Positions 1-10,494 of a stretch of DNA of 64,000 bases are shown piece after piece; positions within the stretch are counted from its first letter, which is position 1; the number at the start of each line of letters is the position of its first letter. Origin of the DNA: Tanypteryx hageni. Taxonomy: Eukaryota; Arthropoda; Insecta; Odonata; Petaluridae. The stretch covers positions 33,204,561-33,268,560 of the forward strand of contig CM054117.1 of NCBI GenBank assembly GCA_028673005.1. The letters are read 5' to 3'. Position numbers and translations under genes: made by a program. Under the pieces are notes generated by a model. That model was not told where the DNA came from, made no database searches, and saw nothing but the letters and a program-made list of their open reading frames with translations.

Positions 1-341
1 TAAAAAAACGACATTACTTTCCGGTACCCCTAATATTTACAATTTAGGAGTAATTAATACTTTGTCCTAATGTTTTTGGTTGCATTTTTTGATAGACAAA
101 ATAATTTTAAATAACTGCATCCAAATGCTCTCTTTTATAGGATTTTAATGTAAAGTGAAATAACCGATATGAATTAGTGGAAGTTCTTTAAAAAACTGAA
201 AAAGTCATTATGATAAAGAAACCTTAAGTTATAAGTAGGATTTAGCATTTATTTTATCTAAAATTAATTTTATGCCGCAATTTATTGAAGACTATTCTCT
301 GATCTAATGATATCATTCTTCTTCTATATTTTCATTTTCAG

Positions 342-506
342 CTGACCGGACCAGTAACACTGAAAGATATGTCATCATTTGCTGACCAGTTAGAGAAAGT
401 GGCTAACCAAATCCAGGATTTGGCTACAGCATCACGTTTAGAAACTTTGGCTTCCAGAGCAAAGAGGCTTGTTTCTAGTCACATACAAGTGCTTGAGAGT
501 CAAAAG
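342..506 (+). CDS. Prominin-like exon: extracellular helical segment
   Basis: 55 codons, phase 0 at both ends. The acceptor is a pyrimidine-rich tract ending TTTTCAG at 341 and the donor is AAAAG|GTAAAT at 506/507. It encodes LTGPVTLKDMSSF... through ...VLESQK, an amphipathic stretch rich in A, L, E, K and Q. It is internal, so the ATG at 369 is not a start. Confidence 0.85.
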
Positions 507-3500
507 GTAAATTACTGTATAACTTTTTACACTTTTAATTACATTTGTTTGATCATTTTAATGATATCTTATTTGTGAAATCTCAATTGGTCCACGTCGG
601 CAAGAGCATAGATCAGGGTTTGGCAACCTATGGCATGCGTGTCAAAAGATGTCACGTGATGAGATTTTACATGGCACGATATTTCAAAGAAGAATTACAA
701 AAAATATGAATATTAAAAATAATTTTCCTTTTATTTAAATTATATTACATCCTGTATCAATTAAGTGTTATATTAAGGATGCCTTATAGTATAATAATCA
801 TATTTTGTAAGCGATATGGACAAAATGAATTTTCAGAGGTGAGTGCAGAGGGTTAGAGATTATGAATGTTGATAAAGAGTGGCACCCAACAGAAATATAT
901 TGCTGACCCCTGGCATAGATTTTTACCTTCATCCCCAAATTATGCCATATCTCACTCTTTACTTTCATTAATATAAAAATTCATTGCATCATTGGTTTTT
1001 TAGCTGTTATAATAAACAAGATGATCCAAATAGAAATTATGATTCTTATTTTCCAGGTAATTATTTTAAATTAAATGTGGTGCAGCAGTTACTTATATTG
1101 GCTTTAAAATCACTAGGAATGAGTTGCTCTTTATGTTTTCAAATTTCATCATTTAGCATTATAAAATATTACAAATACATTCAAACGGAAAACTAAATTG
1201 ATCACGTGTATCTGTGTGGCAAAAATAATGCGTATATGTATGTACATACTAGACTATACGGAATCTGAGTCCAACAATAGCGGTTGCGATGGCAACTCTC
1301 TCGTAATGAGTGATCCCAGTATTTACGCAAAATTCAAAGAAATAAGCGATAAGCAAAATTCTATGATAAAAATTTGAATCCCCATTCCTTTCCTTGGAGA
1401 ATAGTACAAAGCCCGCTCCACTGTTACAATTCCAAGATATTTTTTCTGAGTCCCGGGTATGACATTTAACTACGTCCACAAACCGAGTGACCACCGGTAT
1501 AAGTGGTCCCCCTCCACCAAGTGCCAACAGCCTCTTCGGAGGGTGGATGAGCGGGTAGAGATTCAGGTCACCCTCATGCCCTTGGGGTAAGAAATCACCT
1601 CTAAAGGCAGAGGAACCTATTAGAGGTCAATGGCATAGGATGCAGAAGGCAAGGGGAAACCACCACATTAAAGATCCTGAGGATTGAATTTTAAATTATG
1701 AGGTGTACTCTTGTGAAATATACCGGAGGTAAAATAGTCCCCCAATCAGATCTCCGGATGGGGACTGCAGGAGACTTCACTTTAAAGAAGAAGAATATCT
1801 GTAAATGACGAATCGGAACATGGAATGTCCGAACACTCCTCCAATGTGGAAAACTTGAAAATCTTAAGTTAGAAATTAAAAGGATGAGGATAGATGTGCT
1901 GGGGGTGAGTGAGATGAGGTGGCTTGATAATGGAGATTTCTGGAGTGAGGATTACCGAATGATCCACACAGGCAGCATCGAGGGCAGGCCAGGAATCACT
2001 GCTGTGATAAATCAAATAGAGAATGTAGAGGAGCAATGGGAAACTTTGAAGAAAATTATGCTAGAAACCGAGTGAAGTGATAGGAAGATAGAAAGTACAG
2101 AACAGAAAAGATTGGATAACCGAAGACATTGTTGAGAAAATAGAGAAAAGAAGAAAGCTAAAAAATGATCCCTCCAATGAAGGAAGTAGGCAGTACCGAG
2201 CATTAAGGAATAGAGAAGCAAGGAAAGCCAAGGAACGATATTTAGAAGAAAGATATAAGGAAGTGGATGAACTGACCAAGGAAGGCAAACTGGAAAGAGC
2301 CTACAAGACAATTAAACAGTTTTTTGGTAACCGAAGGATAAGATGCAATGGTTTACAAACTGAAGAAGGAGTGGTAGTGTATGAGCAGAAAGACATTGCT
2401 GAGAGATGGAAGCAGTACCTCAAAAAACTTTATGGAGGAGGAGGGCTTGATGGAAAAGAGACACTGGAAAAGGAAGATGAAGTCAATCCAGAAGAGAGTG
2501 GGGACTGTATTTTGCATGACGAGTTCGATCAGGCAGTGAAACAGCTGAAGGATAGGAAGGCTCCTGGTATCGACGACCTACCAGCAGAGCTCATAAAGGC
2601 TGCAGGCATTCAGGTACAAAAGGAATTGTTCCATCTAGTGAGTAGAATTTCTGATACAGGGCAGCTTCCATCAGATTTTAAGAAGTCTATCATTGTCCCA
2701 CTGCTGAAGAAAGCATCTGCAATCAAATGCGAGCAGTATAGAACCCTCAGCTTAGTGGCCCATGCATCTAAGATCCTAACCACTATAATTTTGCAGAGGA
2801 TTGAGGGGAAGATAGAAGCGATGCTCACAGAGGACCAGTTTGGGTTCAGGAAAGGAAGGGGCACACGTGAAGCAATTCTGGGACTTCGCCTAATTATTGA
2901 AAAGCAATTAAGGAAAGACCAAGACACATTTATTGCCTTTGTAGACCTAGAAAAGGCATTTGATAGGGTCGACTGGCAGCAGTTGTTCAAGATACTGAGG
3001 GAGGCAGGCGTAAAGTACAAGGACAGGAGAGTGGTGCAGAGTCTGTACAGAGAGGAGGTAGCAGTGGTGAGGTGCGGCGAACACCAGGAAGAGAGTAACA
3101 TCAGGCAAGGAGTGCGACAGGGTTGCTCTCTCTCACCTGTACTATTCAATGGCAATATACAGAGAGGGCTGGATGAGGTGAGAGAGAAACTTGAAAGAGT
3201 AGGAGTTCGTATTCAGGGGGAGAAAGTTGACATGATACGTTTTGCTGATGACATTGCAGTATTGGCTGAGAATGAACAAGACCTGGTAGCGACCCTGGCA
3301 GAGTTGGAGACCACACTCAGCAACACCTACAACATGAACATCAACAAAGTGAAAACTAAGATCTTGGTGGTTAGCAGGCATATTACGCAGGCGCACTGCT
3401 CATTGGGCGGGGAACGGCTGGAGAACGTGGAGTCATTCACGTATCTCGGAAGCAGGTTAACATTGGACGGAAGGTCAAAAACAGAAATCATAAGTCGTAT

Positions 3501-6075
3501 TAATCACGCAAAGACCACCTTTAACAAAAAGCGCAACCTTTTCATCTCCAACAGCATTAATAAGCTCCTCAGGAAACATCTGGTCAAAACTTTTGTATGG
3601 AGTGGACAATCGGGGAGGCAGAGAGGAAGAGGATAGTGGCGTTTGAAATGTGGTGCTACCGTAGAATGTTAAAAATCTTCTGGGTGGACAGAGTGACCAA
3701 CAAAGAGGTGCTGAACAGGATTGAGGAGGAGAAGCCGTGTGTGTGGGATACGGTATGGAGGAGAAGAGACGTCTGGGTCGGGCACCTCATAAGACACGAG
3801 GGGCTAGTTAGGACGATCCTCAAAGGTGCTGTGGAGGGGAAGAACGCTAGGGGCAGACCGAGGATGGAATATATTAAACAAATCATGGAGGATACTGGCT
3901 GCCCCACCTACACAGCACTGAAGAGGCTGGCTGAAGATCGAGAAGTTTGGAGAGCTGCTGCCAACCAATCCTAGGATTGAGCACAAAAGAAGAAGATATT
4001 TTAACATGCACGATGGATTTCAGATTTCCCATGTAAATCAAAGGGGAAGGATAGTTCCTAGAATGGAACCCGGGTCCTTCAATCTTCTCAAGCAAAAACT
4101 ATCCTCAGGAGCTTGGCCTCAGTAGCAAGAGATTTCCACCAAATTTCATGAAAATTGGTCTATTGGTTCAAAAGTTAATAGGGGAGGACAGACACAACAA
4201 TGAAACTATAAGCCTATTTCCAAAGTAGGCTAAATATTTATGAGTCAAACTCAGCAAAGACTGTGAACATTATTTCTGATTTTAGTTTTTTGCAATAAGC
4301 TCATGGTATTTTGATCTAAGGTAAATTCTTTCACGGTTGTAGTTCCGAGTTTTCAAAATATAAGATAATTTTCTGATAACATTGCTAATAATTAAGTCAG
4401 TGACCAGCACCTTGATTGTAGAATTATAGGGTAAATATCAAATGCATAGATTTTTAAGTTGAATTCTTTTTATTACTAATATTCTGAAAATACCATAAAA
4501 AGAACTCTGTTGCAGTGCAATGGGTGGAGTGCTCTGGACTAAAGAGATGAACATTGTAATGCAGTCAGTGCATTTTTAAGTCTATACATGCATTAAAAAT
4601 TTGAGAGACAAAAAATAGAAATCACACAATATATTTTATTAGTTTATGACATCAAACAAATATTAATTAATTATTATAACAATTCAACAGGAAGATTTGG
4701 TCTACCAATTAACGATGCTTGAGGTTCAATTACTGCCTTTACAACGTCAAGTTAACCAATCACTCTCTCATCTGAAGACTATCCAATACTTCATCAATAA
4801 TCAAGGTTCTGCAATTGCACAACAGGTAAGAACCCTTCTTTTCATTATAAAGAACTTTTTTATCAAATCTTACAAAAGCCTAATTATCAAAAATCAAAGA
4901 AGCGTTTATTGTATATTAACAGCTCTTTTATTTCTGTTTTTTTACCTGATGTGTAGAAATCGAGAGATTACATGGATCGCATTGTTGGATATATGGATCA
5001 GTATCGAGAGCATGTCATGAATGGAGTTCAAAGAGATGTAGCCAACTGTCGCCCTCTTTACGATATTTTTCATGCAACACGCCTCCTCCTATGCCGTCAC
5101 ATAATGGATCCTTTGGTATTTATTTTTGTGTTATTATAAATCTCCAATTTAGATTAATATGGTGATATCACTGCAATTTATTATGTTACTGTATTCTACT
5201 GTACCTTATGAAAAATATGTCATTGCAGTTAGACATGATGAATCTTTATGATTAAATATTTTATATACTGGCATACCCTGATTTAGCACCACTGTTTGCC
5301 CATCACTGACATTGGCACTAAAGCAGGGGTGGCAGTAAATTGAGGTATATGCTTGCTCTATATAATCATAAGATGGAAGTTCTGTTCACCTGATTCACAG
5401 GCAGTATGCAGGGGGGCACTAAATCAGTGTCTGTCTGTATGAAGAATTAAAAGAAAAATATATAACTGTGATACTAAATAAAAGTATGATATCAATTCCT
5501 GTTTTTAACTGTATCTATTGTGAATGCTTGTCTATTGTGGCTATTTAACATTAAAGATAATAATGAATAGACAGTTATGGTTACATTATAACAAAATTAG
5601 AAGTAGGGATGTAAATTGCAATTTATAAATTACATATAAAAATTTGTCATACTAATTTTTTTTTAATTGCAGAATGGGTTTTGGTTTGCATCAGCATGGT
5701 GCCTGATTCTGCTTCTTGCAGCTACTCCACTTCTTTTAAAGTTATCAGACTATTACAAGCACATTCATAAAAGGTTATCTCATGGATTAGGGTAAGGAGG
5801 TTATGTTTTCATACGAAAATTATAGATTTCTGAGTGATTACTTTATGTACTATCATCAATCAAATTGAAATAATTGATAAATCTTTTCATTTCCCAAAGA
5901 ATGAGATGACTAATATTGTTTTCAGATCAAAATAAAACAAATCAAAAATAGGTCTTGATAGCACTGTCTTACTATTTTCAGGGACATGAACCATATGAGA
6001 ACAGAAAACAGGAACCAATCACTCCCCTCTACAGAATCTGAACAAGTATCGAATCATAACAATAGTAATAGCTGA
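342..6075 (+). CDS. Prominin-family membrane glycoprotein, 3' exons (gene continues off the left edge)
   Basis: Prominins are five-pass membrane glycoproteins concentrated in membrane protrusions; in insects and vertebrates they act in photoreceptor membrane organisation. Five exons join without a stop: 342-506, 4691-4825, 4957-5115, 5673-5791 and 5982-6075 (junction phases 0,0,0,2). All have AG acceptors and GT donors. The first three encode a heptad-rich, mostly helical extracellular segment. The third has the paired cysteines of the last extracellular loop (NCRPLYDIF, LLLCRHIMDPL). The fourth encodes the final transmembrane helix (starting NGFWFASAWC) followed by a basic stop-transfer stretch. 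The family call rests on the C..DPLN.FWF pattern before the last helix and on overall order; I cannot say which prominin paralogue this is. A possible polyadenylation signal AATAAA lies at 6262-6267. Introns here are 4184, 131, 557 and 190 bp. Upstream exons are outside the window. Confidence 0.85.
614..912. mobile_element. hAT-type MITE
   Basis: Non-autonomous element with ends CAGGGTTTGGCAACC and TTGCTGACCCCTG. It is flanked by a perfect 8-bp duplication GCATAGAT (606-613 and 913-920), diagnostic of hAT transposition. It contains no coding sequence and lies in the prominin intron. Confidence 0.85.
985..1443. repeat. Interspersed repeat family R2, left half (interrupted by a LINE)
   Basis: About 450 bp align by eye with 36826-37300, including shared blocks such as GAGTTGCTCTTTATGTT and ACTAAATTGATCACG. 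The right half resumes at 3993 after the LINE. It is non-coding and of unknown class. Its 3' part reads CAGATTTCCCATGTAAATCA and then a PolyG/PurineG stretch followed by CAGACACA. Confidence 0.75.
1812..2075 (+). pseudogene. LINE endonuclease N-terminus, internally deleted
   Basis: The open frame reads RIGTWNVRTLLQCGKLENLK and continues to VLGVSEMRWLDNGDFWSEDY and GRPGI, the first strands of an exonuclease-endonuclease-phosphatase domain. It then jumps to NVEEQWETLKKIMLETE and stops. That second piece normally follows the endonuclease, so most of the domain (including the catalytic D and H residues) is missing. There is no in-frame start codon: TGA lies just upstream. A frame change follows at the stop. 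Confidence 0.7.
2112..3636 (+). pseudogene. LINE reverse transcriptase domain
   Basis: Open from the linker WITEDIVEKIEKRRKLKN (before the ATG at 2263) through the RT. RT motifs in order: APGIDDLPAEL, then the LLKK/EQYRTLSLV region, FGFRKGRGTREAI, FVDLEKAFDRVDW (motif A), RQGVRQGCSLSPVLF (motif B), MIRFADDIAVLAE (motif C, catalytic FADD), and FTYLGSRL. The catalytic aspartates are intact. The frame is lost after KHLVKTFVWS at about 3600, where the next domain continues in another frame. Confidence 0.85.
3597..3974 (+). pseudogene. LINE C-terminal region in shifted frame
   Basis: It continues the RT protein in a different frame: WTIGEAERKRIVAFEMWCYR, RMLKIFWVDRVTNKEVL, VGHLIRHEGLV, GRPRMEYIKQIMEDTG and a final DREVWRAAANQS with stop at 3972-3974. 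The short ALYG(S/A)ET-like segment that joins FVWS to WTI in relatives is absent. This indicates a small deletion plus frameshift at about 3600. Confidence 0.75.
3993..4240. repeat. Interspersed repeat R2, right half
   Basis: It continues R2 after the LINE. Shared blocks with 37310-37555 include GCACGATGGATTTCAGATTT and AGTAGCAAGAGATTTCCAC, then GACAGACACA and CTATAAGCCTATTTCC. No coding sequence. Confidence 0.7.
4691..4825 (+). CDS. Prominin-like exon: extracellular helical segment
   Basis: 45 codons, phase 0 at both ends. Acceptor ATTCAACAG at 4690, donor AACAG|GTAAGA. It encodes EDLVYQLTMLEVQLLPLQRQ... ending SAIAQQ, with hydrophobic residues spaced as in a coiled coil. It is the first exon after the 4.2-kb intron that holds the LINE. 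Confidence 0.85.
4957..5115 (+). CDS. Prominin-like exon: last extracellular loop with paired cysteines
   Basis: 53 codons, phase 0 at both ends. Acceptor GATGTGTAG at 4956, donor CCTTTG|GTATTT. It encodes KSRDYMDRIVGYMDQYREHV... then ANCRPLYDIFHATRLLLCRH and IMDPL. The two cysteines 15 residues apart just before the last helix fit the conserved cysteine pair of the prominin second large loop. Only 131 bp separate it from the preceding exon. Confidence 0.88.
5267..5437. mobile_element. MITE, pogo/Tc1-like (TA duplication)
   Basis: Its ends CTGGCATACCCTGATTTAGC and the reverse of GCACTAAATCAGTGTCTGTC are imperfect inverted repeats, flanked by TA at 5265-5266 and 5438-5439. The interior (TTTGCCCATCACTGACATT) is shared with the copy at 12964-13071. 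It sits in the prominin intron before the last membrane exon. Confidence 0.65.
5673..5791 (+). CDS. Prominin-like exon: fifth transmembrane helix
   Basis: 119 nt, phase 0 in and phase 2 out. Acceptor TTTTTAATTGCAG at 5672, donor TTAGG|GTAAGG. It encodes NGFWFASAWCLILLLAATPL and then LLKLSDYYKHIHKRLSHGLG: one hydrophobic helix of about 20 residues followed by a basic, tyrosine-containing start of the cytoplasmic tail. Two different downstream exons (5982 and 8177) both accept its phase-2 end. Confidence 0.88.
5982..6075 (+). CDS. Prominin-like terminal exon, tail variant A
   Basis: Acceptor TACTATTTTCAG at 5981. The first G completes a glycine codon, then 30 codons and stop TGA at 6073-6075. 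The tail is polar and rich in N, S and E (DMNHMRTENRNQS... ending NHNNSNS). An AATAAA lies about 190 bp downstream. It is a plausible terminal exon used as an alternative to exons 8177-8239 and 8357-8381. Confidence 0.7.
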
Positions 6076-6876
6076 AACACAGTTGATTCACAAACATGGT
6101 CAGAATGGACAGATTCAACAATTTAGTTTTGCATTATTTTATTTTTATTGCGTTTTTGTGGTTTACGAAACCCATACCTTCTAGAGAATTGTAGGAAAGG
6201 ATTATATCTATAAAAGCTAGATTTTCAAAAGCTAAGACTATTGAAACCATAAAAAATCTTAAATAAAATAACCACAAATATATTGGGAAATGTATTTGGT
6301 ATTATGTAAATGATTTTCTTTTCTCTTTTGAAAATTAAAGACATACTACTGAGTTTGAATGTAAAGAAATATATAATATATTTTATTAAAAATTATTTTC
6401 CAAACTTCACTTTAAATTTAATAGTTTCCAATGTATTTTGAAATGCCATCTCATTATATGCTATACTACTAGATTAATTATTGATAAATAATTTAATATA
6501 TTTAATGTATAATACTGTAAAATGACTGAAAAGTATACTAGGATTAAGAAAATGAAAAAATCTGTACTATATGAATAGAAACTTATTTTTGAAAATAATA
6601 CACCATTTTATTTCACGTTATTTCTTAGTTTTGTCAAAAACCTTTTAATGGGAAAATGAAAGATTAAATGTAAAAATATATCACCTATACTGATAATGAG
6701 ATCTTCATGTTTTCTAATTATGCTCAAAGAATCATTGAACTAATCAATACCTTTTTGAAACTAACCTGGAACCTGTTTGAGTCCATCCTAAGAGCCACCA
6801 AAAAAGTATTTCTGAATCATCTCAACTGTTCCTGGTGTAACTTAATGGAACATTTACATTATAAGAAATGACAATA

Positions 6877-7440
6877 CTTTGTAATTTTCCATTATAGGTT
6901 AAATATAATATCATGACCTAGGTTTCGAAGCTTAGAGACATCATCATCAGGTGATACCAAGTGGTTCGACACAATATATATAGGATAGAAGGATGTGATG
7001 GGAAGAGGCAATGGGAGAGGGAGAGAATGTCATGATAAGGGTATGACTGCTAGGTGATTGGTTGGGTAATGCAGAGGGGAGGGGAAAAGAGGGTTACAGT
7101 TTTGAGAAGGGAATGGAAAGGAGGGGAATGTATGCTCATATAACAAGTAATACATTGTTTCCAATATTCTTCTTAATGAGCATGTATTACCTACCCACTC
7201 ATCCTTCCTTTCCATTACCATCTCAAAAATGTAACCCTCTTTTCCCCTCTCCTCTGCATTACCACCCAATCACCTAGCAGTCATACCCTTACCAAGACAT
7301 TCTCCCACCTCCTCCCACTTCATCCTTCTTTCCTATATATATGTACTGTGTTGAACTACTCTGTATCACCTGGTGTTGTCACTAAACATTGATACCTAGG
7401 TCATGAAATTATATTTAACCTATAGTGGAAAATTACAAAG
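6877..7440. mobile_element. Foldback element with long inverted arms, TA duplication
   Basis: 564 bp. The termini CTTTGTAATTTTCC and GGAAAATTACAAAG are perfect inverted repeats bounded by TA (6875-6876, 7441-7442). The arms stay complementary inward for roughly 250 bp: CATGACCTAGGT versus ACCTAGGTCATG, then a G-rich left arm and C-rich right arm around 7030-7300. It has no transposase. It lies between the two alternative tails of the prominin gene. Confidence 0.8.
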
Positions 7441-8176
7441 TACATATTTTCATTTCTTATTACGTATATCTGAATTTATGATTTCATTGTTTAATTATGT
7501 AGAGTGCTGATTAATAGATAATAGTTGATCATATGCCATGTTTCTATGATTACTCTCAAATATTATTCATCAAGTCTAAATGCTTCTGTTGTCTGTGTAA
7601 ATTGAGGCTTGAGTTCCTTTTTCAATAAAAATAAAGGAAATGTGGGATATTGCGAATCAAATCATCAAATATACTTCTGCAAATTTTGAATTATGCAGGT
7701 GCTTGTGGTTTTGCTTTTCAAAATGTGAAGGAAACCTTTACTTTCAGATTTGGAAGGGAAAATATAAACTGAACAAATGGACTACAGTTATTCAATAGCA
7801 TGAGCATTTAAAATTGCAGATGAAAATATTAACTAGAAAATTGGCTTTGAAAAAACATACAATAAATAAATGTCAATTTAATGACAACTGTAACATCTGC
7901 TACAGTTTTTATTAGCAATGTACTTTTTATGCATGATTGCCATAAGAGAGGACAATCAGTCTCATTTTTAAGGTGACAACCAGAATTAGTTCAAATTTAA
8001 TTTTATACTATGAAAAGAAACATTTTAGCTATAAAAATAAATAAAATACTTTTTATAGGACATTAAAAATCCACTCAAATAAATTCTAATAAAAATTGAG
8101 CTCATCAAAACTATTATTAGATGTGCAAAAATTGAAAAATGACATTAATATAGTAATAATCTTTTTCTTTTTGTAG

Positions 8177-8239
8177 AAGTCAGTCTGAAATAATTGTGGG
8201 ACAAGAGAGTGATTCTCCAGCAAATTGGGCCACACCTGG
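8177..8239 (+). CDS. Prominin-like alternative exon, tail variant B (first part)
   Basis: 63 nt between acceptor TTTCTTTTTGTAG (8176) and donor CACCTGG|GTAATC. Spliced to 5791 it reads in phase (GG|A) as GSQSEIIVGQESDSPANWAT and P, ending GG in phase 2. That is the phase needed by 8357. It skips variant A. The evidence is splice sites plus phase at three junctions; expression is not shown. Confidence 0.65.
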
Positions 8240-8356
8240 GTAATCACATTATCCTAAATAAAATTCATAACTGTTAATGAAATGGTTTTATAAATAATTT
8301 TGCAGCATAGTTATTTTTATTCAAATAAAAATTAACACCTCAATTTTAAATTTCAG

Positions 8357-8381
8357 TGCACCAGAACGTGATGGTTGGTAA
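8357..8381 (+). CDS. Prominin-like alternative terminal exon, tail variant B (last part)
   Basis: Acceptor TTTTAAATTTCAG at 8356. In phase from 8239 it encodes GAPERDGW followed by TAA at 8379-8381. The intron from 8239 is only 117 bp. An AATAAA at 8602-8607 could serve as the polyadenylation signal. The ending APERDGW* is short but the phase fit is exact. Confidence 0.62.
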
Positions 8382-9121
8382 CATCAAACATCTATACTTG
8401 AATAAGCTGCCTTATATGCAAGAGTGAATACAGTTTAACAAGAAACTGGTGTGACCATAATTTTGTTTTAAAAGCTTCCTTGATAGAGGTATATGAAGTT
8501 TCAATTATAAATGATGGGTTTTATAAACATTTTTTAAGAAAATTTAAGCTCATTAAACTTTATTTTTATCTTTCATCGATTGTTTCATCAATTTTCATGT
8601 GAATAAACATTTTAAAATGGATAATTCCAGTTTTCTTTCTAGCAGCTTTTAGAATTCAAGATGTTTTAATTGGTCAAAATAAAAAAACATGACTTGCAAA
8701 ATTTTTAAGAGAAAGACAAATAAATATAACTTGTTCAGAGTGAATATGTGAAGACTAAAACAAATATAATGGACTCATCTCTAGGTATAGAATTCCCTAT
8801 TAGGTACCTAATATTTTACAATTTTTACCTGCAACTTCTGGTAACCAACATCTTCAGCTGGATGCTTTTCAGTCTTCTTCATTATAGTTATACCTCCCTT
8901 TTACTTCTGTATTTTGTATGGTGTTATTATAATGACAATAATAAGTAAATAATATTTTACAAAATTAAAACTCGACAACATGATTACCTATATGAAATTA
9001 TTGCTTTAATAATGGAGTGACATAAAAATATAAAATATGCGGAGTGCTTTAAGAAACTTCGTTAAATTAATTACGTCATACACTAAAAAAAATGTCCGAT
9101 GCCGTAACAGTGTATCACCAC

Positions 9122-9193
9122 TGCCTTGACCAGGATTCAAACCTTGGTTATTGCGGCCACAACGCAATGTCCTAACCACTAGACGATCACGGC
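9122..9193 (-). tRNA. tRNA-His (GTG)-like gene, possibly a pseudogene
   Basis: 72 nt on the minus strand starting GCCGTGATCGTCTAGTGG, with anticodon loop TTGTGGC and B-box-like GGTTTGAATCC. The anticodon stem TTGCG/CGCAA pairs fully. Two pairs are broken: one in the acceptor stem (GCCGTGA against TCAAGGC) and one in the T stem (CAAGG against CCTGG). A run of eight T lies about 25 nt past the 3' end and could terminate RNA polymerase III. The two mismatches make a decayed gene or a SINE head a real alternative. Confidence 0.6.
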
Positions 9194-10494
9194 TATGCGG
9201 GACGAGGTGACGTCGTAGTTTTGAGGATTTTTAATTATAACTATTTTCCCTTTATTTCTATATTCGTTTTAAATATGGTTCATATGGTTTTTGATTCTCG
9301 TACAGTTTCTTCCCGCTTCAGTCAGAAACTGCAGCCATATTAACTATTTGGGAACCGCTGTGCTTTTAAATATAACTACTTAGCGGTAGTATTTTATCAT
9401 TCTTACCAAGCTATCGTATGACCTGAAGAGTCGACTCCGACCGTAAACAGGCTATCGTATATATTTAATACTGATTCAGGTAAACATTTATACGTGGCAC
9501 GAACTAAAACTTAGGTTAGCTCATTCGAAACTTTCATGCTCAACATACGAGTTATTTTTTGCCATTGTTAACATATGCTACATTTTAGTAGGATACCGTT
9601 TATTTTCTTTAATAGATTTGATTACATTGTAAGCTTACTTTAACTTATATAATCCCAAGTGCCCTACATATACCTCTTTTTACTAGTCGGAGATCTTCAG
9701 TATAATTATATTGAATATTATTTTACGGAATGACAATATGTTAATAACCAGATGTTTCATCAGCAGAAATATACGTGTTAAGGTATTTGTTAATGGTAAC
9801 AGTATTAAGGTATCGTCGTATTGTTACGTAATAGCATAAGTTAGCTTTGATAAATTCATAATTAGAGTGTTTAGTAAGAAAATTCTACGAAGACATTATT
9901 TATGAATGTTTTGAATTGATAATTTATTAATATATTTAAACAAAGTAATATTTAAGGATAATTTACAATGAAAGAATAACATAGTGAAAATTTTCCCAAA
10001 ATATCTGTCATAAGAATACATACATTATGCATGTAATAGAATTAGGGTAAAATATGTTGCACAATAATAATGAATTTTTGGGTTACAAAATTGTAAAATT
10101 TTCAATTCAGATATTATATTTTGCTAAATGTGCAAGCTAATTCATGGTGCTTGGAATACTTCCTGCATAATTCTGTAATTAATATTATAAGTTGACCTCA
10201 GTAATAGAAATAAGTACAATTACTTCGGTAATCCAAGGAGCTCTCAATAAATATGGTGTGCTATATTACTTGATAAATCTTCAAAGAAAGTCCTGAGTCA
10301 TAGTAAATATACATGTTTAGTCTTTTGGGGGTTATGGTTTAATAAAATTTCACAATACACTTTCAAAATATGGAATTAGGTAACAGCATAATAGCTCTTT
10401 GATTTAGAGTACATATGGCACATCTCTTGTCTTTGTGGAATATACTTGGTTGGTTATTTTGAAAATTGTCGAAAAGTGTAGTGTGTAAAACTCT

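Larger units (their letters stand above)
1444..3992 (+). mobile_element. Non-LTR retrotransposon (LINE), full insertion with degenerate ORF
   Basis: Insertion of about 2.55 kb flanked by a 10-bp target duplication AAGATATTTT (1434-1443 and 3993-4002). Both flanks are halves of repeat R2, so the unoccupied site can be read at 37291-37302. The order is a 5' non-coding part, a truncated EEP-type endonuclease start, reverse transcriptase, and a C-terminal region. The 3' end is short and ends in an AAG-rich tail. The clade cannot be fixed by eye; the endonuclease/RT layout and the RHE...RGRPR C-terminus match the arthropod elements usually labelled endonuclease-reverse transcriptase (RTE/Jockey-like). 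It lies in the same orientation as the host prominin gene. Confidence 0.85.
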
